Below are positions 33,558-46,023 of a stretch of DNA of 64,000 bases, one piece after another. This DNA comes from Anaerolineae bacterium. GTDB lineage: Bacteria; Chloroflexota; Anaerolineae; Anaerolineales; Anaerolineaceae. Under the pieces are notes generated by a model, which saw only the letters and a list, made by a program, of their open reading frames with translations, ran no database searches and had not been told where the DNA came from. Each line of letters begins with the position of its first letter. The first letter of the stretch is position 1. The stretch covers positions 1-64,000 of the forward strand of contig JABLWW010000003.1 of assembly GCA_013178295.1 (NCBI GenBank). Reading direction: 5' to 3'. The position numbers were made by a program, and so were the translations under genes.

Positions 33558-35051
33558 ATGATGTCTGAGCAAAAACCTGTACGTGTGCGCTTCGCGCCTT
33601 CCCCGACCGGGCATTTGCATTTGGGAGGCGCCCGTACGGCTTTATATGATTTTCTTTTGGCGCGCCAAACAGGTGGACAGTTTATCTTGCGAATAGAAGA
33701 TACCGATCGCAAACGGTACGTTGCTGGGGCGGAGGAGGAAATTTGTGCTGGTTTGAGGTGGCTGGGGCTGGAGTACGATGAAGGACCAGATGTGGGAGGT
33801 CCATGTGGTCCTTACCGCCAATCTGAACGCAAAGAGATACACCAAGAGTATGCACAGCGTTTGGTGAAAGAGGGACATGCATATTATTGCTTTTGCTCGC
33901 CAGAACGGTTAAGCAAAGTGCGCGAAGAGCAACAACGGCAAAAACTCAACCCACGATATGATGGTACTTGCCGCAACCTTGCGCCCTCTGAAGCGCTTCG
34001 GCGTGTTAACGAGGGAGAACCGTATACAGTTCGCTTTAGAACACCCAAAGATGGGGTTACCCGTACCACTGATCTACTACGCGGGGAAATTGCTGTTGAT
34101 AATTCTTCGCTGGACGATATTATTTTGGTTAAGTCAGATGGTTATGCAGTATATCATCTGGCAGCTACTGTAGATGATCATTTGATGCAGATAACGCACG
34201 TCATTCGCGGGTCGGAGTGGTTATCCACGTTGCCTGTGCATGCCTTGATCCATCGGGCATTTGGTTGGGATGAGCCTGTCTGGGTGCATCTTTCCGTTTT
34301 TCTCAAGCCAAGCGGGAAGGGAAAAATGAGCAAGCGTGAGGCGGCAGACCTGGCTAAGGATGGGTATTCAATTTTCATCAAGGATTTTGAAGCCCTGGGA
34401 TATCTACCCGAAGCGGTGAACAACTGGATTGCGCTGATGGGCTGGAGCTATGATGACCGTACAGAGTTTTTCTCCATGTATGACCTTATCGAAAAGTTTA
34501 ACCTGGAAAAATTGACACCCTCACCAGCCGCGATCAATTTCACCAAGCTGGATCACTTTAATGGGCTTCATATTCGTGCTCTTCAACCAGGAGACCTTGC
34601 CCGCCGCATCAAACCCTATTACCAGAGAGAGGGATATGTTACAGACGACGACACATTGTTGAAAATAGCCCCCATTGTGCAGGAGCATATTGTAACGCTT
34701 GATGAGGTCGTCGAGAAAGCGGGTTTCTTTTTTAAGGATTCTGTTGTGCCAGTCGCCGAAGATTTGGTTGCCAAAGGATTGACTGCACGGCAGTCGGCAG
34801 AGATTGCCCGAAAAGCATATCACTTGTTGTCGCAATTTTCAGAGATGAAAGCTGACGTTATCGAGCCGCCAATGCGCAAGCTGGTTGAGGAGCTTGGTTT
34901 GACTGCCGGGCAGGTTTTTGGAATTCTGCGCGTTGCGGTAACCGGGCAAAAGGTAAGCCCTCCGTTGTTTGAATCAATGGAAATTGTGGGAAGGGAACGT
35001 GTCCTGGCAAGGATACAACGGGCGATTAACCTGCTGGAAGCGATGGGGTAA
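33558..35051 (+). CDS. gltX: Glutamyl-tRNA synthetase
   Basis: The product is 497 aa, class I. The HIGH-type motif is PSPTGHLHLGGARTALYDF near the N-terminus and the KMSKS-type motif is KMSKR at residues 256-260. The anticodon-binding helical domain follows (residues ~330-497). A typical GluRS insertion FRTPKDGVTRTTDLLRGEI is present. AAGGAGA precedes the ATG. A weak hairpin downstream (35070-35088, GCTAAA / TTTAGC) may end it and the converging gene. Confidence 0.96.
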   Translation: MMSEQKPVRVRFAPSPTGHLHLGGARTALYDFLLARQTGGQFILRIEDTDRKRYVAGAEEEICAGLRWLGLEYDEGPDVGGPCGPYRQSERKEIHQEYAQRLVKEGHAYYCFCSPERLSKVREEQQRQKLNPRYDGTCRNLAPSEALRRVNEGEPYTVRFRTPKDGVTRTTDLLRGEIAVDNSSLDDIILVKSDGYAVYHLAATVDDHLMQITHVIRGSEWLSTLPVHALIHRAFGWDEPVWVHLSVFLKPSGKGKMSKREAADLAKDGYSIFIKDFEALGYLPEAVNNWIALMGWSYDDRTEFFSMYDLIEKFNLEKLTPSPAAINFTKLDHFNGLHIRALQPGDLARRIKPYYQREGYVTDDDTLLKIAPIVQEHIVTLDEVVEKAGFFFKDSVVPVAEDLVAKGLTARQSAEIARKAYHLLSQFSEMKADVIEPPMRKLVEELGLTAGQVFGILRVAVTGQKVSPPLFESMEIVGRERVLARIQRAINLLEAMG

Positions 35052-35096
35052 GAGTGAGGAACAGGGCGGGCTAAAGCGCTTTTTTAGCATGTTGCA

Positions 35097-36221
35097 CTAC
35101 TCTGACCTGGATATTTTTAGGGGAAGCTGTCGGCGGTTCCATTGCCAGGGGTAAACGACAGGAATAATGGCAGCGACGCCAGCGCATAATGCCAGGAAGA
35201 GCAAAATGATGCCAATAATCCCGATAGGCGGAACCAGCGGGGTGATCAGCATGGTAAGAGCGCCGAGAATTGCAAGCAGTAGAGCAGTGCCAAACGCTAT
35301 TCCTGCCAGCTGCCAACCTTTTCGCTGAGAAGCCAGGCGTACCCCGCCCACTTTTCCGTTCTGCCCGTTGATAAAAATTTGCTGGCGTTGTCCGTTGTCA
35401 GCTGTGTAGTAGGTGATGTACACTGGCAGAAGAAGTTGTGTCCAGTTTGGAGAGCGATACTCGGCAGTAAGGCTGAAACTGCGCTGGTATTGGGCGCCAG
35501 CTGCTTGCTGACATTCCTGAGCCGCTTTCTTATCCAGAGTTGACTGGGCGGCGTACCAGGAATTTTGATCTGATTCGTCAGGGATACGAATAATGGCGGC
35601 ATTGAGCCACTTTGGTTCAAATGGTTGTGCGGTATCTAGCGCGTAGGCTCCAATCTGGCGGATTAATTCGGGATAATCTTGGGTTGCGGGAACCGGAACA
35701 TTTTCATAACAGCGTGAGATTTGACCAGTTCGCTTTTCCCAACGAACGCGTTCTTCGATTTCTTCGCGGGTTTGCCATTGCCCATGACTGAAGAACTCTT
35801 GTGAGCTTTTGACGTGATATGTGAAACCGGCTTCAGCTTCCCAGATGCCATAAATATTGCAGTCTATCAGCCACATAGGAAAGAAAACGGGTTGGATTCG
35901 CTGAACGAGTATATCTGTGTTGCAATCGTCTGGGCGCAACCAGACTTCATTGACAAATTTTTCCAGAGTTATTCTGATGTTTTCTGCTTTTAAGTTAAAG
36001 GGGATGATCAATTCTGGGGGTTCGCGGCGCAAATATGCAGGTTGAGCAACCAGGTTGGCAACACAGCAATTTGGACACAGGACAGCTGTATCGGGTGAGG
36101 CTTTTACCAGATAGGCTTTCTGACAATTGGCGCACCCGGCGGCTCGAAAGCCTAATGTGCCCCAAAAGTTGTCCTCGGTTTCGATGGGTTTTTCGCTTGG
36201 GAAGGCGGCGTCCTGTGTCAT
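35097..36221 (-). CDS. Zinc-ribbon membrane protein, paralogue 2 of a tandem pair
   Basis: The product is 374 aa from the ATG at 36221, whose first bases overlap the stop of the upstream paralogue (ATGA); reading frames above that point belong to the neighbour. One zinc ribbon lies near the N-terminus (CANCQKAYLVKASPDTAVLCPNCC). A large soluble middle follows, with a conserved Trp/Tyr-rich pattern (FFPMWLIDCNIYGIWEAEAGFTYHVK). The motif INGQNGKVGGVR precedes about three C-terminal membrane helices. The upstream protein has the same order. No known function is recognised. Confidence 0.75.
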   Translation of the reverse strand: MTQDAAFPSEKPIETEDNFWGTLGFRAAGCANCQKAYLVKASPDTAVLCPNCCVANLVAQPAYLRREPPELIIPFNLKAENIRITLEKFVNEVWLRPDDCNTDILVQRIQPVFFPMWLIDCNIYGIWEAEAGFTYHVKSSQEFFSHGQWQTREEIEERVRWEKRTGQISRCYENVPVPATQDYPELIRQIGAYALDTAQPFEPKWLNAAIIRIPDESDQNSWYAAQSTLDKKAAQECQQAAGAQYQRSFSLTAEYRSPNWTQLLLPVYITYYTADNGQRQQIFINGQNGKVGGVRLASQRKGWQLAGIAFGTALLLAILGALTMLITPLVPPIGIIGIILLFLALCAGVAAIIPVVYPWQWNRRQLPLKISRSE

Positions 36222-37504
36222 GCAGCCTCCGAGTCTAGTGCTTTTTGGTATAGCCAAATAGAAAAGAAGAGAGCAGCAAATACGAGCACCAGGGCAATTC
36301 CCAGGGGGATGATACCAATTCCGCCGAATATCAGGAGCAGTAAGCCTATCAACCCAAGAAGGATACCTGGGGCGAACATGGCGGCAATAGCGGTCCAGAT
36401 TTTCCACCAGGCGACCGGTTTTTGACCGGCGATGACCCCATTTTGCCCATTGACCATTACCTGGAAGGTTTTTCCTTCGTAGCGGTAGGTAGATAGATAT
36501 ATGGGCAGCAGGATATACCTCCAGGATTCATTGGAAAAGTCGGCGTTCATGCTAAAGTTGCGTACATGAGGAGAATCGATGCTGTGGTAACAAGAAGTTT
36601 TTGCCTTTTCGCGCATCATGGCTTTTCCGCGTTCCCATGCGGTTGGCAGGTCAATGTCGTAGGCAAGCGCTTGCCATCCAGCAAGGTAGTCGGGAGCATA
36701 GGCAACCAGTTGATCGAGATCAAAGGGCAAAATTTTTTCAGCGATTCGGTGGCTGATGTGAGAGGTGCCTGTTATCAACAGGCTGTTGATATCTAAATGA
36801 ACCTGTCCAGTTTTCCATACCCAATCAATTTCAGTGCGTGTTCTCCACCCTTTGCTGCCATGGTCGTAATATCTTACCTGACGCTCGTAACCTACCTCTG
36901 CTTTCCAGTTCGCCTGGATTTGGGCATCAAATGTCCAGAAGGGCAGGTAGATGCCAACAAACTGGTCTGTTGAAGCCAGGCTGGTCAGGTTTTCGGGGTG
37001 AAACCAGCCCTTGCTCAACCAGGCGCGCAGACGGCTCGCATTTTCTTGTGGCTGAATTTTGAAGGGTATTAGAAAGCCAGGGCGCGTGCTGGAAGTGGTG
37101 TCGCTACGCAGGTTAACTTCGTTAGAAGCACAAAAGGGGCAAGTTATTGAAAGGGCTCCCTCTGGCATAGAAATATCCCCCCCGCAGCTGTTGCAGTGCA
37201 TTACACGCCGTTGTGTTCCCCATCCTTGTGCGAAACGCGATAGCGCCTCAAGAGTAAATTCGGATGTCTTTGCTTGCAAACCGATAACCTGCGAAGCGGT
37301 CTGAGCCTGATAACTGCAGTGCTCACAAGCCACGCCGCCGGCGCTCACGTCAAACCTTGTAGCAGCACCGCAATTGGGGCACTTAAATTCGACTCGCTCG
37401 GGTTGTGGGGGTGTTTCGGGGCGCGGTGCAAAGACGGTGATCCCCTCAATTTGAGATGCCACGTTTTCGAAATTGGGCGGAGGAGTAAAACCAGGAAGGG
37501 ACAA
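36218..37504 (-). CDS. Zinc-ribbon membrane protein, paralogue 1 of a tandem pair
   Basis: The product is 428 aa. Two zinc ribbons are visible: CPNCGAATRFDVSAGGVACEHC (residues ~40-62) and CNSCGGDISMPEGALSITCPFC. The middle domain contains PFWTFDAQIQANWKAEVGYERQ. Near the C-terminus VNGQNGVIAGQKPVAWWK leads into two or three membrane helices. The start is TTG at 37504, because AAGGAG lies 5 bases before it; a TTG at 37534 lacks a site. It overlaps paralogue 2 by ATGA, so the two are translationally coupled and may form a complex in the membrane. The function is unknown. Confidence 0.75.
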   Translation of the reverse strand: MSLPGFTPPPNFENVASQIEGITVFAPRPETPPQPERVEFKCPNCGAATRFDVSAGGVACEHCSYQAQTASQVIGLQAKTSEFTLEALSRFAQGWGTQRRVMHCNSCGGDISMPEGALSITCPFCASNEVNLRSDTTSSTRPGFLIPFKIQPQENASRLRAWLSKGWFHPENLTSLASTDQFVGIYLPFWTFDAQIQANWKAEVGYERQVRYYDHGSKGWRTRTEIDWVWKTGQVHLDINSLLITGTSHISHRIAEKILPFDLDQLVAYAPDYLAGWQALAYDIDLPTAWERGKAMMREKAKTSCYHSIDSPHVRNFSMNADFSNESWRYILLPIYLSTYRYEGKTFQVMVNGQNGVIAGQKPVAWWKIWTAIAAMFAPGILLGLIGLLLLIFGGIGIIPLGIALVLVFAALFFSIWLYQKALDSEAA

Positions 37505-37598
37505 GATATCTCCTTTGTTGTTATATACGTGCAAAAGGATTTTTTGTAGTATAATCGAAAATGTAACAATTCTGGACGTCCAAGAAGAAATATAGTAA

Positions 37599-39794
<2,196 letters not shown>

Positions 39795-39810
39795 TCTTTG
39801 GGCTTTTCAT

Positions 39811-40995
39811 GTGAAAACAATCCGTTTGAAGCCGGGCAGAGAAAAATCCCTGCAACACAAGCACCCATGGGTGTTTGCTGGCGCGGTGGAAAGTGTATCG
39901 GGCATGCCCTCTGCTGGGGAGACAGTGGATGTGCTTTCGGCTTCTGGGGATTGGCTGGGCAGAGCGTCGTATAGCCCATTGTCACAAATCCGCGCGCGTG
40001 TGTGGACGTGGAACCCTGACGAAGTAGTGGATGCTACGTTCTTTGCCCGGCGGATCGCGGGGGCTGTTGATATGCGCCGCGCTCTTGGATTGGAGGCAGA
40101 GACAAATGCTATGCGTCTGGTGTATGGCGAGTCGGATGGACTCCCTGGTGTGATTGTGGATCGCTACGCGGATGTTCTGGTGCTACAATGTTTGACGGCG
40201 GGTGCAGAACGCTGGCGCGACGAGATAGTATCTGCTTTGATAGAGATCACCGGGATAGAAAATGTGTATGAACGCTCCGATGTTGATGTGCGCCATTTGG
40301 AAGGCTTGCCCAAGCGTTGCGGGTTGATCAGGGGAAAATTGCCTCCGGAGATTGTTATTCATGAGGGGGACCTGGCATTTCGCGTTGATGTGTGTATTGG
40401 ACAGAAGACGGGTTTCTACATGGATCAACGCCGCAATCGGCAGTGGGTGCGAACAATGGTTAATTCCCGGCGGGTGTTGGATTGCTTTGCTTATACCGGT
40501 GGATTTACCGTATATGCTTTGGCGGGCGGCGCGGCGGAGGTGGTTTCGGTAGATAGCTCCCAACAGGCGTTGCGCCTGGCGGCAGAAAATGTGCAGCGCA
40601 ATCATTTTTCGCCAGACAGGGTGCAGTGGCGGGAGGGAAATGTATTTTCGGTGTTGCGGGAGATGCGCGATCGCGGACAGCGTTTTGATGTTGTTATCCT
40701 TGACCCACCAAAGTTTGCTCCTACAGCTGCTCAGGCACACAAAGCAACGCGCGCGTACAAAGATGTCAATTTGCTGGCACTTAAGATGCTCTCTACTGGC
40801 GGTTTGCTATTTACCTTTTCATGTTCAGGTGGCGTAAGCGCTGAACTTTTTCAGAGGGTTGTGGCAGGTGCGGCGCAGGACGCTAAGGTTGAAGTGCAAG
40901 TGGTGGCGTATCTCTCGCAGGCTTCGGACCATCCTGTATTGCTCAATTTCCCTGAGGGGGCGTATCTTAAGGGGCTGGTTTGCCGCAAGATGTGA
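39811..40995 (+). CDS. Class I rRNA methyltransferase, RlmI/RlmK-like (PUA + methyltransferase)
   Basis: The product is 394 aa from a GTG start. The PUA domain is N-terminal (KTIRLKPGREKSLQHKHPWVFAGAV). A middle domain has LVYGESDGLPGVIVDRYADVLVLQ, and the Rossmann methyltransferase carries VLDCFAYTGGFTVYALAGGA (motif I), FDVVILDPPKFAPT (motif IV, DPPxF) and LLFTFSCSGGV. The architecture matches m5C1962 23S rRNA methyltransferases. A GTG at 39781 would overlap ligA by 14 bases; the 39811 start matches family proteins. Confidence 0.92.
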   Translation: MKTIRLKPGREKSLQHKHPWVFAGAVESVSGMPSAGETVDVLSASGDWLGRASYSPLSQIRARVWTWNPDEVVDATFFARRIAGAVDMRRALGLEAETNAMRLVYGESDGLPGVIVDRYADVLVLQCLTAGAERWRDEIVSALIEITGIENVYERSDVDVRHLEGLPKRCGLIRGKLPPEIVIHEGDLAFRVDVCIGQKTGFYMDQRRNRQWVRTMVNSRRVLDCFAYTGGFTVYALAGGAAEVVSVDSSQQALRLAAENVQRNHFSPDRVQWREGNVFSVLREMRDRGQRFDVVILDPPKFAPTAAQAHKATRAYKDVNLLALKMLSTGGLLFTFSCSGGVSAELFQRVVAGAAQDAKVEVQVVAYLSQASDHPVLLNFPEGAYLKGLVCRKM

Positions 40996-41094
40996 GATAG
41001 AGATAACACAGTAGGGGGGATAAACTTTTTTGCCAATTTTGCGCGGATAAAATCCAGATTAGTACGTATATTGAAATGGGACTGGTGGTTGGCT

Positions 41095-41104
41095 TAACCG
41101 GTTA
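41095..41104. repeat. 10-bp perfect palindrome upstream of the ABC-cNBD gene
   Basis: TAACCGGTTA lies about 28 bases before the -10 box of the next gene, in the -35 area. It could be a regulator site; a palindrome this short can also occur by chance. Confidence 0.25.
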
Positions 41105-41128
41105 TTAACGTCATTGGATGACTGTGTA

Positions 41129-41137
41129 TGATAAAAT
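41129..41137 (+). promoter_or_regulatory. Extended -10 promoter of the ABC-cNBD operon
   Basis: TGATAAAAT (TGn + TAAAAT) ends 12 bases before the ATG at 41150. There is no -35 of note. Confidence 0.45.
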
Positions 41138-41149
41138 CGAGAAAAAAGT

Positions 41150-42334
41150 ATGAGCGTGTCAGATATGATGCTGTCAAAACTATTTAAATCACAAGTTAGA
41201 GAAGAAGAATCCGGTAATGGAAACGGATTTCACGTCAATGGCAATGGTCCATTCATTCAGCTTAATCAAGTTGTCAAAACCTTTAAGAATGCCGCGGGGG
41301 AATTTACGGTGCTTAAGGGAATTGATCTGGATTTTTATCGTGGCGAATTTGTAGGCGTCATTGGGAAATCGGGTAGTGGAAAGTCAACGCTGATTAATAT
41401 GATTACCGGCATTGACCGTCCAACCTCGGGGGAAGTTTTTGTGGGCGGTGTTGCTGTGCATAAGCTGACCGAGAATCAGATGGCAATCTGGCGGGGGCGC
41501 AATTTGGGTATTGTGTTTCAGTTTTTTCAGCTCTTGCCAACTTTGTCCCTATTAGAAAATGTCATGCTGCCGATGGACTTTTGCAATATGTACACCCCAT
41601 CTGAGCGTAAAGAACGGGCAATGATGCTGTTAGAAATGGTCGAGATGCAGGATCATGCCAACAAACTGCCAACCGCTATTTCGGGAGGGCAGCAACAGAG
41701 GGTGGCAATTGCGCGCGCGCTGGCAAATGACCCGCCAATCCTGATTGCGGACGAGCCGACCGGCAATCTGGATTCCAAGACGGCAGATGCTGTTTTTGTG
41801 ATGTTTGAGAACCTGGCGCGGCAGGGGAAAACGATTGTTATGGTAACCCACGATAGCGCTTTAGCAAAGCGCGTCACGCGCACGGTGCTCATTGCAGATG
41901 GTGAGATTGTTAATGAATGGGTGGCGAAGGCGCTTCCGACACTTACCCACCAGCAGATGCTCAAAGTAACACACCAAATAGAACCGTTGAGTTTTGACCC
42001 CGGGCAAACCATTATCCAGGAGGGTGAAGCTGGGACGCAGTTTTATATCATCACTAAGGGTGTGGTAGAAGTGGTGCTCAAGCGTCCGGGTGGTAATGAT
42101 GTAGTTGTGGCGCAGATGGGGCCTGGGCAGTATGTAGGTGAAGTCGAAACGTTTCGCAGTATCAAGGCAATCGCTTCGGTGCGCGCTGGGCATGCTCCGG
42201 TAGAAGCCATTGCTTTAGAGCCCGAAGAGTTTCAACAGTTGATTACCGAATCTCAGACAACCCGCGAAGTTATGCAAGACATTGTTGAACAAAGAGAGCA
42301 GGAAAATATTGATCATCGTAAGGAGAAGGAATGA
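41150..42334 (+). CDS. ABC exporter ATPase (LolD/MacB type) fused to a cyclic-nucleotide-binding-like domain
   Basis: The product is 394 aa. After a low-complexity start the ATPase occupies residues ~35-265: Walker [11 protein letters not shown]-loop [11 protein letters not shown], signature [15 protein letters not shown], Walker [13 protein letters not shown] and the H-loop VTHDS. Residues ~275-375 fold like a cNMP-binding domain ([39 protein letters not shown]). The phosphate-cassette Gly-Glu is kept, but the usual Arg is replaced (AIASVRA), so true cAMP binding is doubtful. The C-terminus is charged. It overlaps the permease gene by 4 bases (ATGA), so the pair forms one exporter. Confidence 0.9.
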   Translation: MSVSDMMLSKLFKSQVREEESGNGNGFHVNGNGPFIQLNQVVKTFKNAAGEFTVLKGIDLDFYRGEFVGVIGKSGSGKSTLINMITGIDRPTSGEVFVGGVAVHKLTENQMAIWRGRNLGIVFQFFQLLPTLSLLENVMLPMDFCNMYTPSERKERAMMLLEMVEMQDHANKLPTAISGGQQQRVAIARALANDPPILIADEPTGNLDSKTADAVFVMFENLARQGKTIVMVTHDSALAKRVTRTVLIADGEIVNEWVAKALPTLTHQQMLKVTHQIEPLSFDPGQTIIQEGEAGTQFYIITKGVVEVVLKRPGGNDVVVAQMGPGQYVGEVETFRSIKAIASVRAGHAPVEAIALEPEEFQQLITESQTTREVMQDIVEQREQENIDHRKEKE

Positions 42335-44730
42335 TTGCTGCTCCACGGTGGCGTAAGGTTTTATCTGACCTTTTGGGAAACAAAGTACGTACCCTGCTGG
42401 TAATTCTTTCGATTGCGGTGGGAGTTTTTGCGGTTGGTTCGGTAACCGGGACGTTTATTATTTTGTTGGGGGATATGGATGCAGACTATCAGACTTCCAA
42501 ACCGCACAGCGGAATTATCTTTTGTGATTTGTTTGATGATGATCTGGTCTCTACTATTGAGAAGTTACCAGAGGTGGGCGCTGCTGAGGGGAGGAGTGCA
42601 ATTAATGCCCGCGTGATTGCGGGCCCTAACAAGTATATCCCAATTGGTATTACGGCGATACCGGATTTTGAAAACATCAAGGTGGATTTGATCCGTCCTC
42701 CAAAGGGTAGCTCTACGCTTTCCCTGGGTGATCATGAAATTCTTATTGACGAATCAGCTTTAAGTGGAATGCCGCTGAAAGCGGGCGAAACAATCAAACT
42801 AGAATTGGGGGACGGCCGTGTCAGAGAAATCAGACTGGCGGGGTTGGTGCATGATGTCAATGGACCGCCGTATGTTTTCACCAATCAGTTCAGCGGCTAT
42901 GTTACACCCAAAACGCTTGAATGGCTTGGTGGAACAAAACTGTATAACTCGTTATATTTCATGGTCAAAAGCGATTTTACCAACGAGGAACATGTCCGCA
43001 ATGTGGCAAAGCTCGTTGGGGATAGGGTGGAAAAAAGCGGGAAGCGGGTCTATTACACTCTTGTGATGTCTCCGGGCAAGCATTGGGGGAGTGATATTAC
43101 TAAGGCGCTGGGTTATCTGATGGGGTTTATGGGGATACTTTCGGTTCTGTTGAGCGTTTTTTTGGTTGTTAACACCATTAATGCTTTGGTTAGTCAGCAA
43201 ATTCGCCAGATTGGTATGATGAAAGCAGTTGGTGCCAGAAGGCGGCAACTGGTAGTGATGTATCTTGCGCTTGTGCTGTGTTTTGGTATTTTGGCGTTTT
43301 TGCTTGCTGCTCCCCTGGCAGGTATTGTGGGATATGGCGTTTCTGTTTTTGTCAGCAACTTCCTAAATTTTCATCTCAAGGGTTTTCGAATTCCGGCTGT
43401 GGTTTTGGTGCTGGAGGGCGCTGTGGCACTGCTTATTCCACTGGCGGCTACGCTGGTGCCCGTTCTGAATGGTACACGTGTTACCATTCGAGAGGCGATT
43501 TCGGATTATGGGCTTGGCGGGGCGGTGTTTGGGAAGAGCGCCATTGACCGCATGATTGAGCGTATTCGCTTTCTGTCCCGCCCGCTGCTACTTTCTTTGC
43601 GCAACATGTTTCGGCGCAAAACCCGATTATTTTTGACTCTTTCAACGTTGACGCTGGGCGGCAGTATATTTATCGCGGTTTTCAATCTCAATGCCGCTTT
43701 TGCGAGTGAGATTGATGCTACACTGGGATATTTTTTGAGTGATGTGAATGTGGCTTTCAATCGCCCGTATCGTTTTCAAAAGATAGAGCCTGTTGTCAAG
43801 CGTGTTCCGAATGTGGTTGCTGTGGAGGGGTGGGGTTTTAGTGCTGGGCAGCTGCTGTCGCGTGATGAAGTTACGGCTTCGGGTATTAACATTTTTGCCC
43901 CTGCCCCGGGGTCTAAGTTGATCCAGCCTTTACTCAAAGCAGGACGCTGGCTTTTGCCAGAAGATCAAAATGCTATGGTGATTGGAAATCATTTGATCAA
44001 GAAACGCCCCGATTTACAGGTGGGAGATGAGGTCAAGGTTACCATCAACAATAAGAAGACAACCTGGAAGATTGTAGGGATTTACCAGATGGCAGGGAAT
44101 ATAGATACGCCTATTGTTTATGTGAACAACGATTATTTGGCGAAACTGACCAATACGTATGATCAGACGATGCAGATACGGATAGTTACCGAGCCGCATG
44201 ATGCTGCCACGCAGAATCAGGTGCGCAAGGAACTGGAAGCTTTGTTTAAAACAGAGGGTCTGGATGTTGGAGCCATTCAGACTGGGGCGGAAATTCGTCA
44301 GCAAAACATTGCCACAACTAGCGTTCTGGTATATTTTTTGTTGTTTATGGCCATGTTGATCGCTATTGTCGGCGGATTAGGAATGACGCAGACAATGGGA
44401 ATGAACGTGATGGAACGGACACGGGAAATTGGGGTCATGCGGGCGATTGGAGCGCGCGATCGCACCATTCTGCAGCTTGTGCTGGTTGAAGGGATAATGG
44501 TTGGTGTGGTCAGCTGGATCATTGGTGCGCTGTTGTCTATTCCAATTTCGTTAGTGTTGAACTATGCTGTTGGCGTGTCTATCATGAATTCGCCAATGGG
44601 GTTCAAGTTCTCATTTGGCGGTTTTATCGCCTGGCTGATTGGTATGTCTATCATTGCCGTGTTGGCGTGTATTATCCCTGCGCGAAATGCGAGCCGGGTA
44701 ACCGTGCGCGAAGCTTTGGCGTATGAATAG
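42331..44730 (+). CDS. FtsX/MacB-type ABC permease with two FtsX domains
   Basis: The product is 799 aa. It has a membrane helix near the N-terminus ([24 protein letters not shown]), an external domain, then a first block of three helices (residues ~255-390, [24 protein letters not shown]). A second N-terminal-type helix lies at ~430-450, followed by a second external domain and a last three-helix block ([27 protein letters not shown]). The conserved GxxxAIGA loops are FtsX hallmarks. Two FtsX units in one chain is typical of large lipid- or peptide-handling permeases. It pairs with the cNBD-fused ATPase. The substrate is unknown. Confidence 0.9.
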   Translation: MIAAPRWRKVLSDLLGNKVRTLLVILSIAVGVFAVGSVTGTFIILLGDMDADYQTSKPHSGIIFCDLFDDDLVSTIEKLPEVGAAEGRSAINARVIAGPNKYIPIGITAIPDFENIKVDLIRPPKGSSTLSLGDHEILIDESALSGMPLKAGETIKLELGDGRVREIRLAGLVHDVNGPPYVFTNQFSGYVTPKTLEWLGGTKLYNSLYFMVKSDFTNEEHVRNVAKLVGDRVEKSGKRVYYTLVMSPGKHWGSDITKALGYLMGFMGILSVLLSVFLVVNTINALVSQQIRQIGMMKAVGARRRQLVVMYLALVLCFGILAFLLAAPLAGIVGYGVSVFVSNFLNFHLKGFRIPAVVLVLEGAVALLIPLAATLVPVLNGTRVTIREAISDYGLGGAVFGKSAIDRMIERIRFLSRPLLLSLRNMFRRKTRLFLTLSTLTLGGSIFIAVFNLNAAFASEIDATLGYFLSDVNVAFNRPYRFQKIEPVVKRVPNVVAVEGWGFSAGQLLSRDEVTASGINIFAPAPGSKLIQPLLKAGRWLLPEDQNAMVIGNHLIKKRPDLQVGDEVKVTINNKKTTWKIVGIYQMAGNIDTPIVYVNNDYLAKLTNTYDQTMQIRIVTEPHDAATQNQVRKELEALFKTEGLDVGAIQTGAEIRQQNIATTSVLVYFLLFMAMLIAIVGGLGMTQTMGMNVMERTREIGVMRAIGARDRTILQLVLVEGIMVGVVSWIIGALLSIPISLVLNYAVGVSIMNSPMGFKFSFGGFIAWLIGMSIIAVLACIIPARNASRVTVREALAYE

Positions 44731-44734
44731 ATAG

Positions 44735-44743
44735 TGATACAAT
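44735..44743 (+). promoter_or_regulatory. Extended -10 promoter of the DevBCA-like operon
   Basis: TGATACAAT lies 5 bases after the permease stop and 41 bases before the adaptor ATG. Confidence 0.4.
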
Positions 44744-44783
44744 CAGCAAGAGCTTTTGGATTCTCGGGTTGAGGATTGTACAA

Positions 44784-45983
44784 ATGAAATCATTTTCCCT
44801 CAAGGTCATCTTATGGTGTGTTATCAGCTTTCTGGTGATTGGTGTGGCGGGCTGTCAGGGACCGGATGCGGTGAGTTTGGTTGCCACACAACAACCAACG
44901 TCAATGCCGCCAGTTAGAGCCCTGGGTGGCGCGGTGGCAGAGGCTGCTGTTGTGCCGTTGCGGCATGTGGCTTTGAGTTTTGTTACTAGCGGGGTGGTTG
45001 AGGAACTTTTGGTGGCAGAAGGAGATCGCGTGGCGGAAGGGGAGGTGATTGCACGTTTACGCGGTCGTGAGCGTCAACAGGCAGCTATTGCTGCTGCGGA
45101 AGCGCAATTAATTTCTGCCCAGCAGGCATTAGATGATCTTTATGAAAATCACCCCAAAGTCAAAGCGGAGGCGGAATTGCGTTTGGCAACTGCCCAAAAA
45201 AGCCTGGACGATGCTTTTAAGAACCTGGAAAACAAAAAATTGCGGCGCGGGACGCGCGAACAGATACGCATGGCGCAGGCGGAGTATATTTTAGCCAAGG
45301 ACAGGGTGGAGCGGGCAGAAGAAACCTACGCCGGATTAGGAAATCGAGCCGAAAATGATCTCGATCGGGCTTTTGCGTTGACTGTTCTTTCTGATGCGCA
45401 AAAAGTGCTGGATTATGCAGAGGCAAAGCTGAATAACTTGCAGGAGAAACCTTCTGCTTATGAGCTTGGTGTTGCTCAAGCACAGTACGATATGGCGAAG
45501 CAGGAGCTTGAAGCGGCGCAACGTGACCTGGACAAGGTGAAAGATGGCCCGGATGCGGAGTCCGTTCGGCTTGCTAAAGCGCAGATTGCAAATGCAGAGG
45601 CGCAGTTAGAAGCGGCAAAAGCAGGTCTGGCTGATTTGGAATTGATCGCCCCCTTTGCAGCTGAAGTGGTAAGCTGTGATTTGAAAGTCGGACAGCAGGC
45701 TGTTGCTGGAGTTTCGCAGGTCATTCTGGCAGATTTTTCGGAATGGGAAATAGAAACAACAGATTTGACGGAGTTGAATGTTGTCAATGTCAAAGAGGGG
45801 GATGTGGTTACTGTCAACTTTGATGCCTTGCCTTCTGTAGAAGTCAAAGGCAAAGTCAAGCGTGTGCAACCATTGGGCAAGAATGTACAGGGTGATATTA
45901 CTTACAAGGTGATTGTGTCGCTTGACCAAAAAGTGGAGGGGGTGCGCTGGAATATGACCGCTACGGTTGTGTTTGCAGACTAA
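44784..45983 (+). CDS. Lipoprotein HlyD/DevB-type adaptor of an ABC exporter
   Basis: The product is 399 aa. A signal peptide ends in the lipobox V-A-G-C with Cys24. It is followed by a biotinyl-lipoyl-like segment (VEELLVAEGDRVAEGEVIARLRG), a very long coiled-coil hairpin (~residues 75-275), the second lipoyl half (DLELIAPFAAEVVSCDLKVGQQAVAG) and a beta-barrel (VVTVNFDALPSVEVKGKVKRVQP). In a cell without an outer membrane the adaptor would sit on the outer face of the membrane. The ATG at 44784 has GAGG 10 nt upstream; a TTG at 44769 is an alternative. The permease and ATPase follow. Confidence 0.9.
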   Translation: MKSFSLKVILWCVISFLVIGVAGCQGPDAVSLVATQQPTSMPPVRALGGAVAEAAVVPLRHVALSFVTSGVVEELLVAEGDRVAEGEVIARLRGRERQQAAIAAAEAQLISAQQALDDLYENHPKVKAEAELRLATAQKSLDDAFKNLENKKLRRGTREQIRMAQAEYILAKDRVERAEETYAGLGNRAENDLDRAFALTVLSDAQKVLDYAEAKLNNLQEKPSAYELGVAQAQYDMAKQELEAAQRDLDKVKDGPDAESVRLAKAQIANAEAQLEAAKAGLADLELIAPFAAEVVSCDLKVGQQAVAGVSQVILADFSEWEIETTDLTELNVVNVKEGDVVTVNFDALPSVEVKGKVKRVQPLGKNVQGDITYKVIVSLDQKVEGVRWNMTATVVFAD

Positions 45984-46023
45984 ACTTTTTTGAAGAGAAG
46001 AAACAGGGGGGTAAGTGTGAGAG

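Noticed and set aside
35070-35088. Terminator between gltX and the convergent zinc-ribbon gene
   Set aside because: GCTAAA / TTTAGC is only 6 bp with A-T pairs and no proper T run on either strand; it is mentioned in the gltX entry but not called.
36222-36407. N-terminal extension of the second zinc-ribbon protein (MENLDRYCRHVRPRYPSW...)
   Set aside because: It lies inside the upstream paralogue in another frame. The ATG at 36221 with ATGA overlap explains the start.
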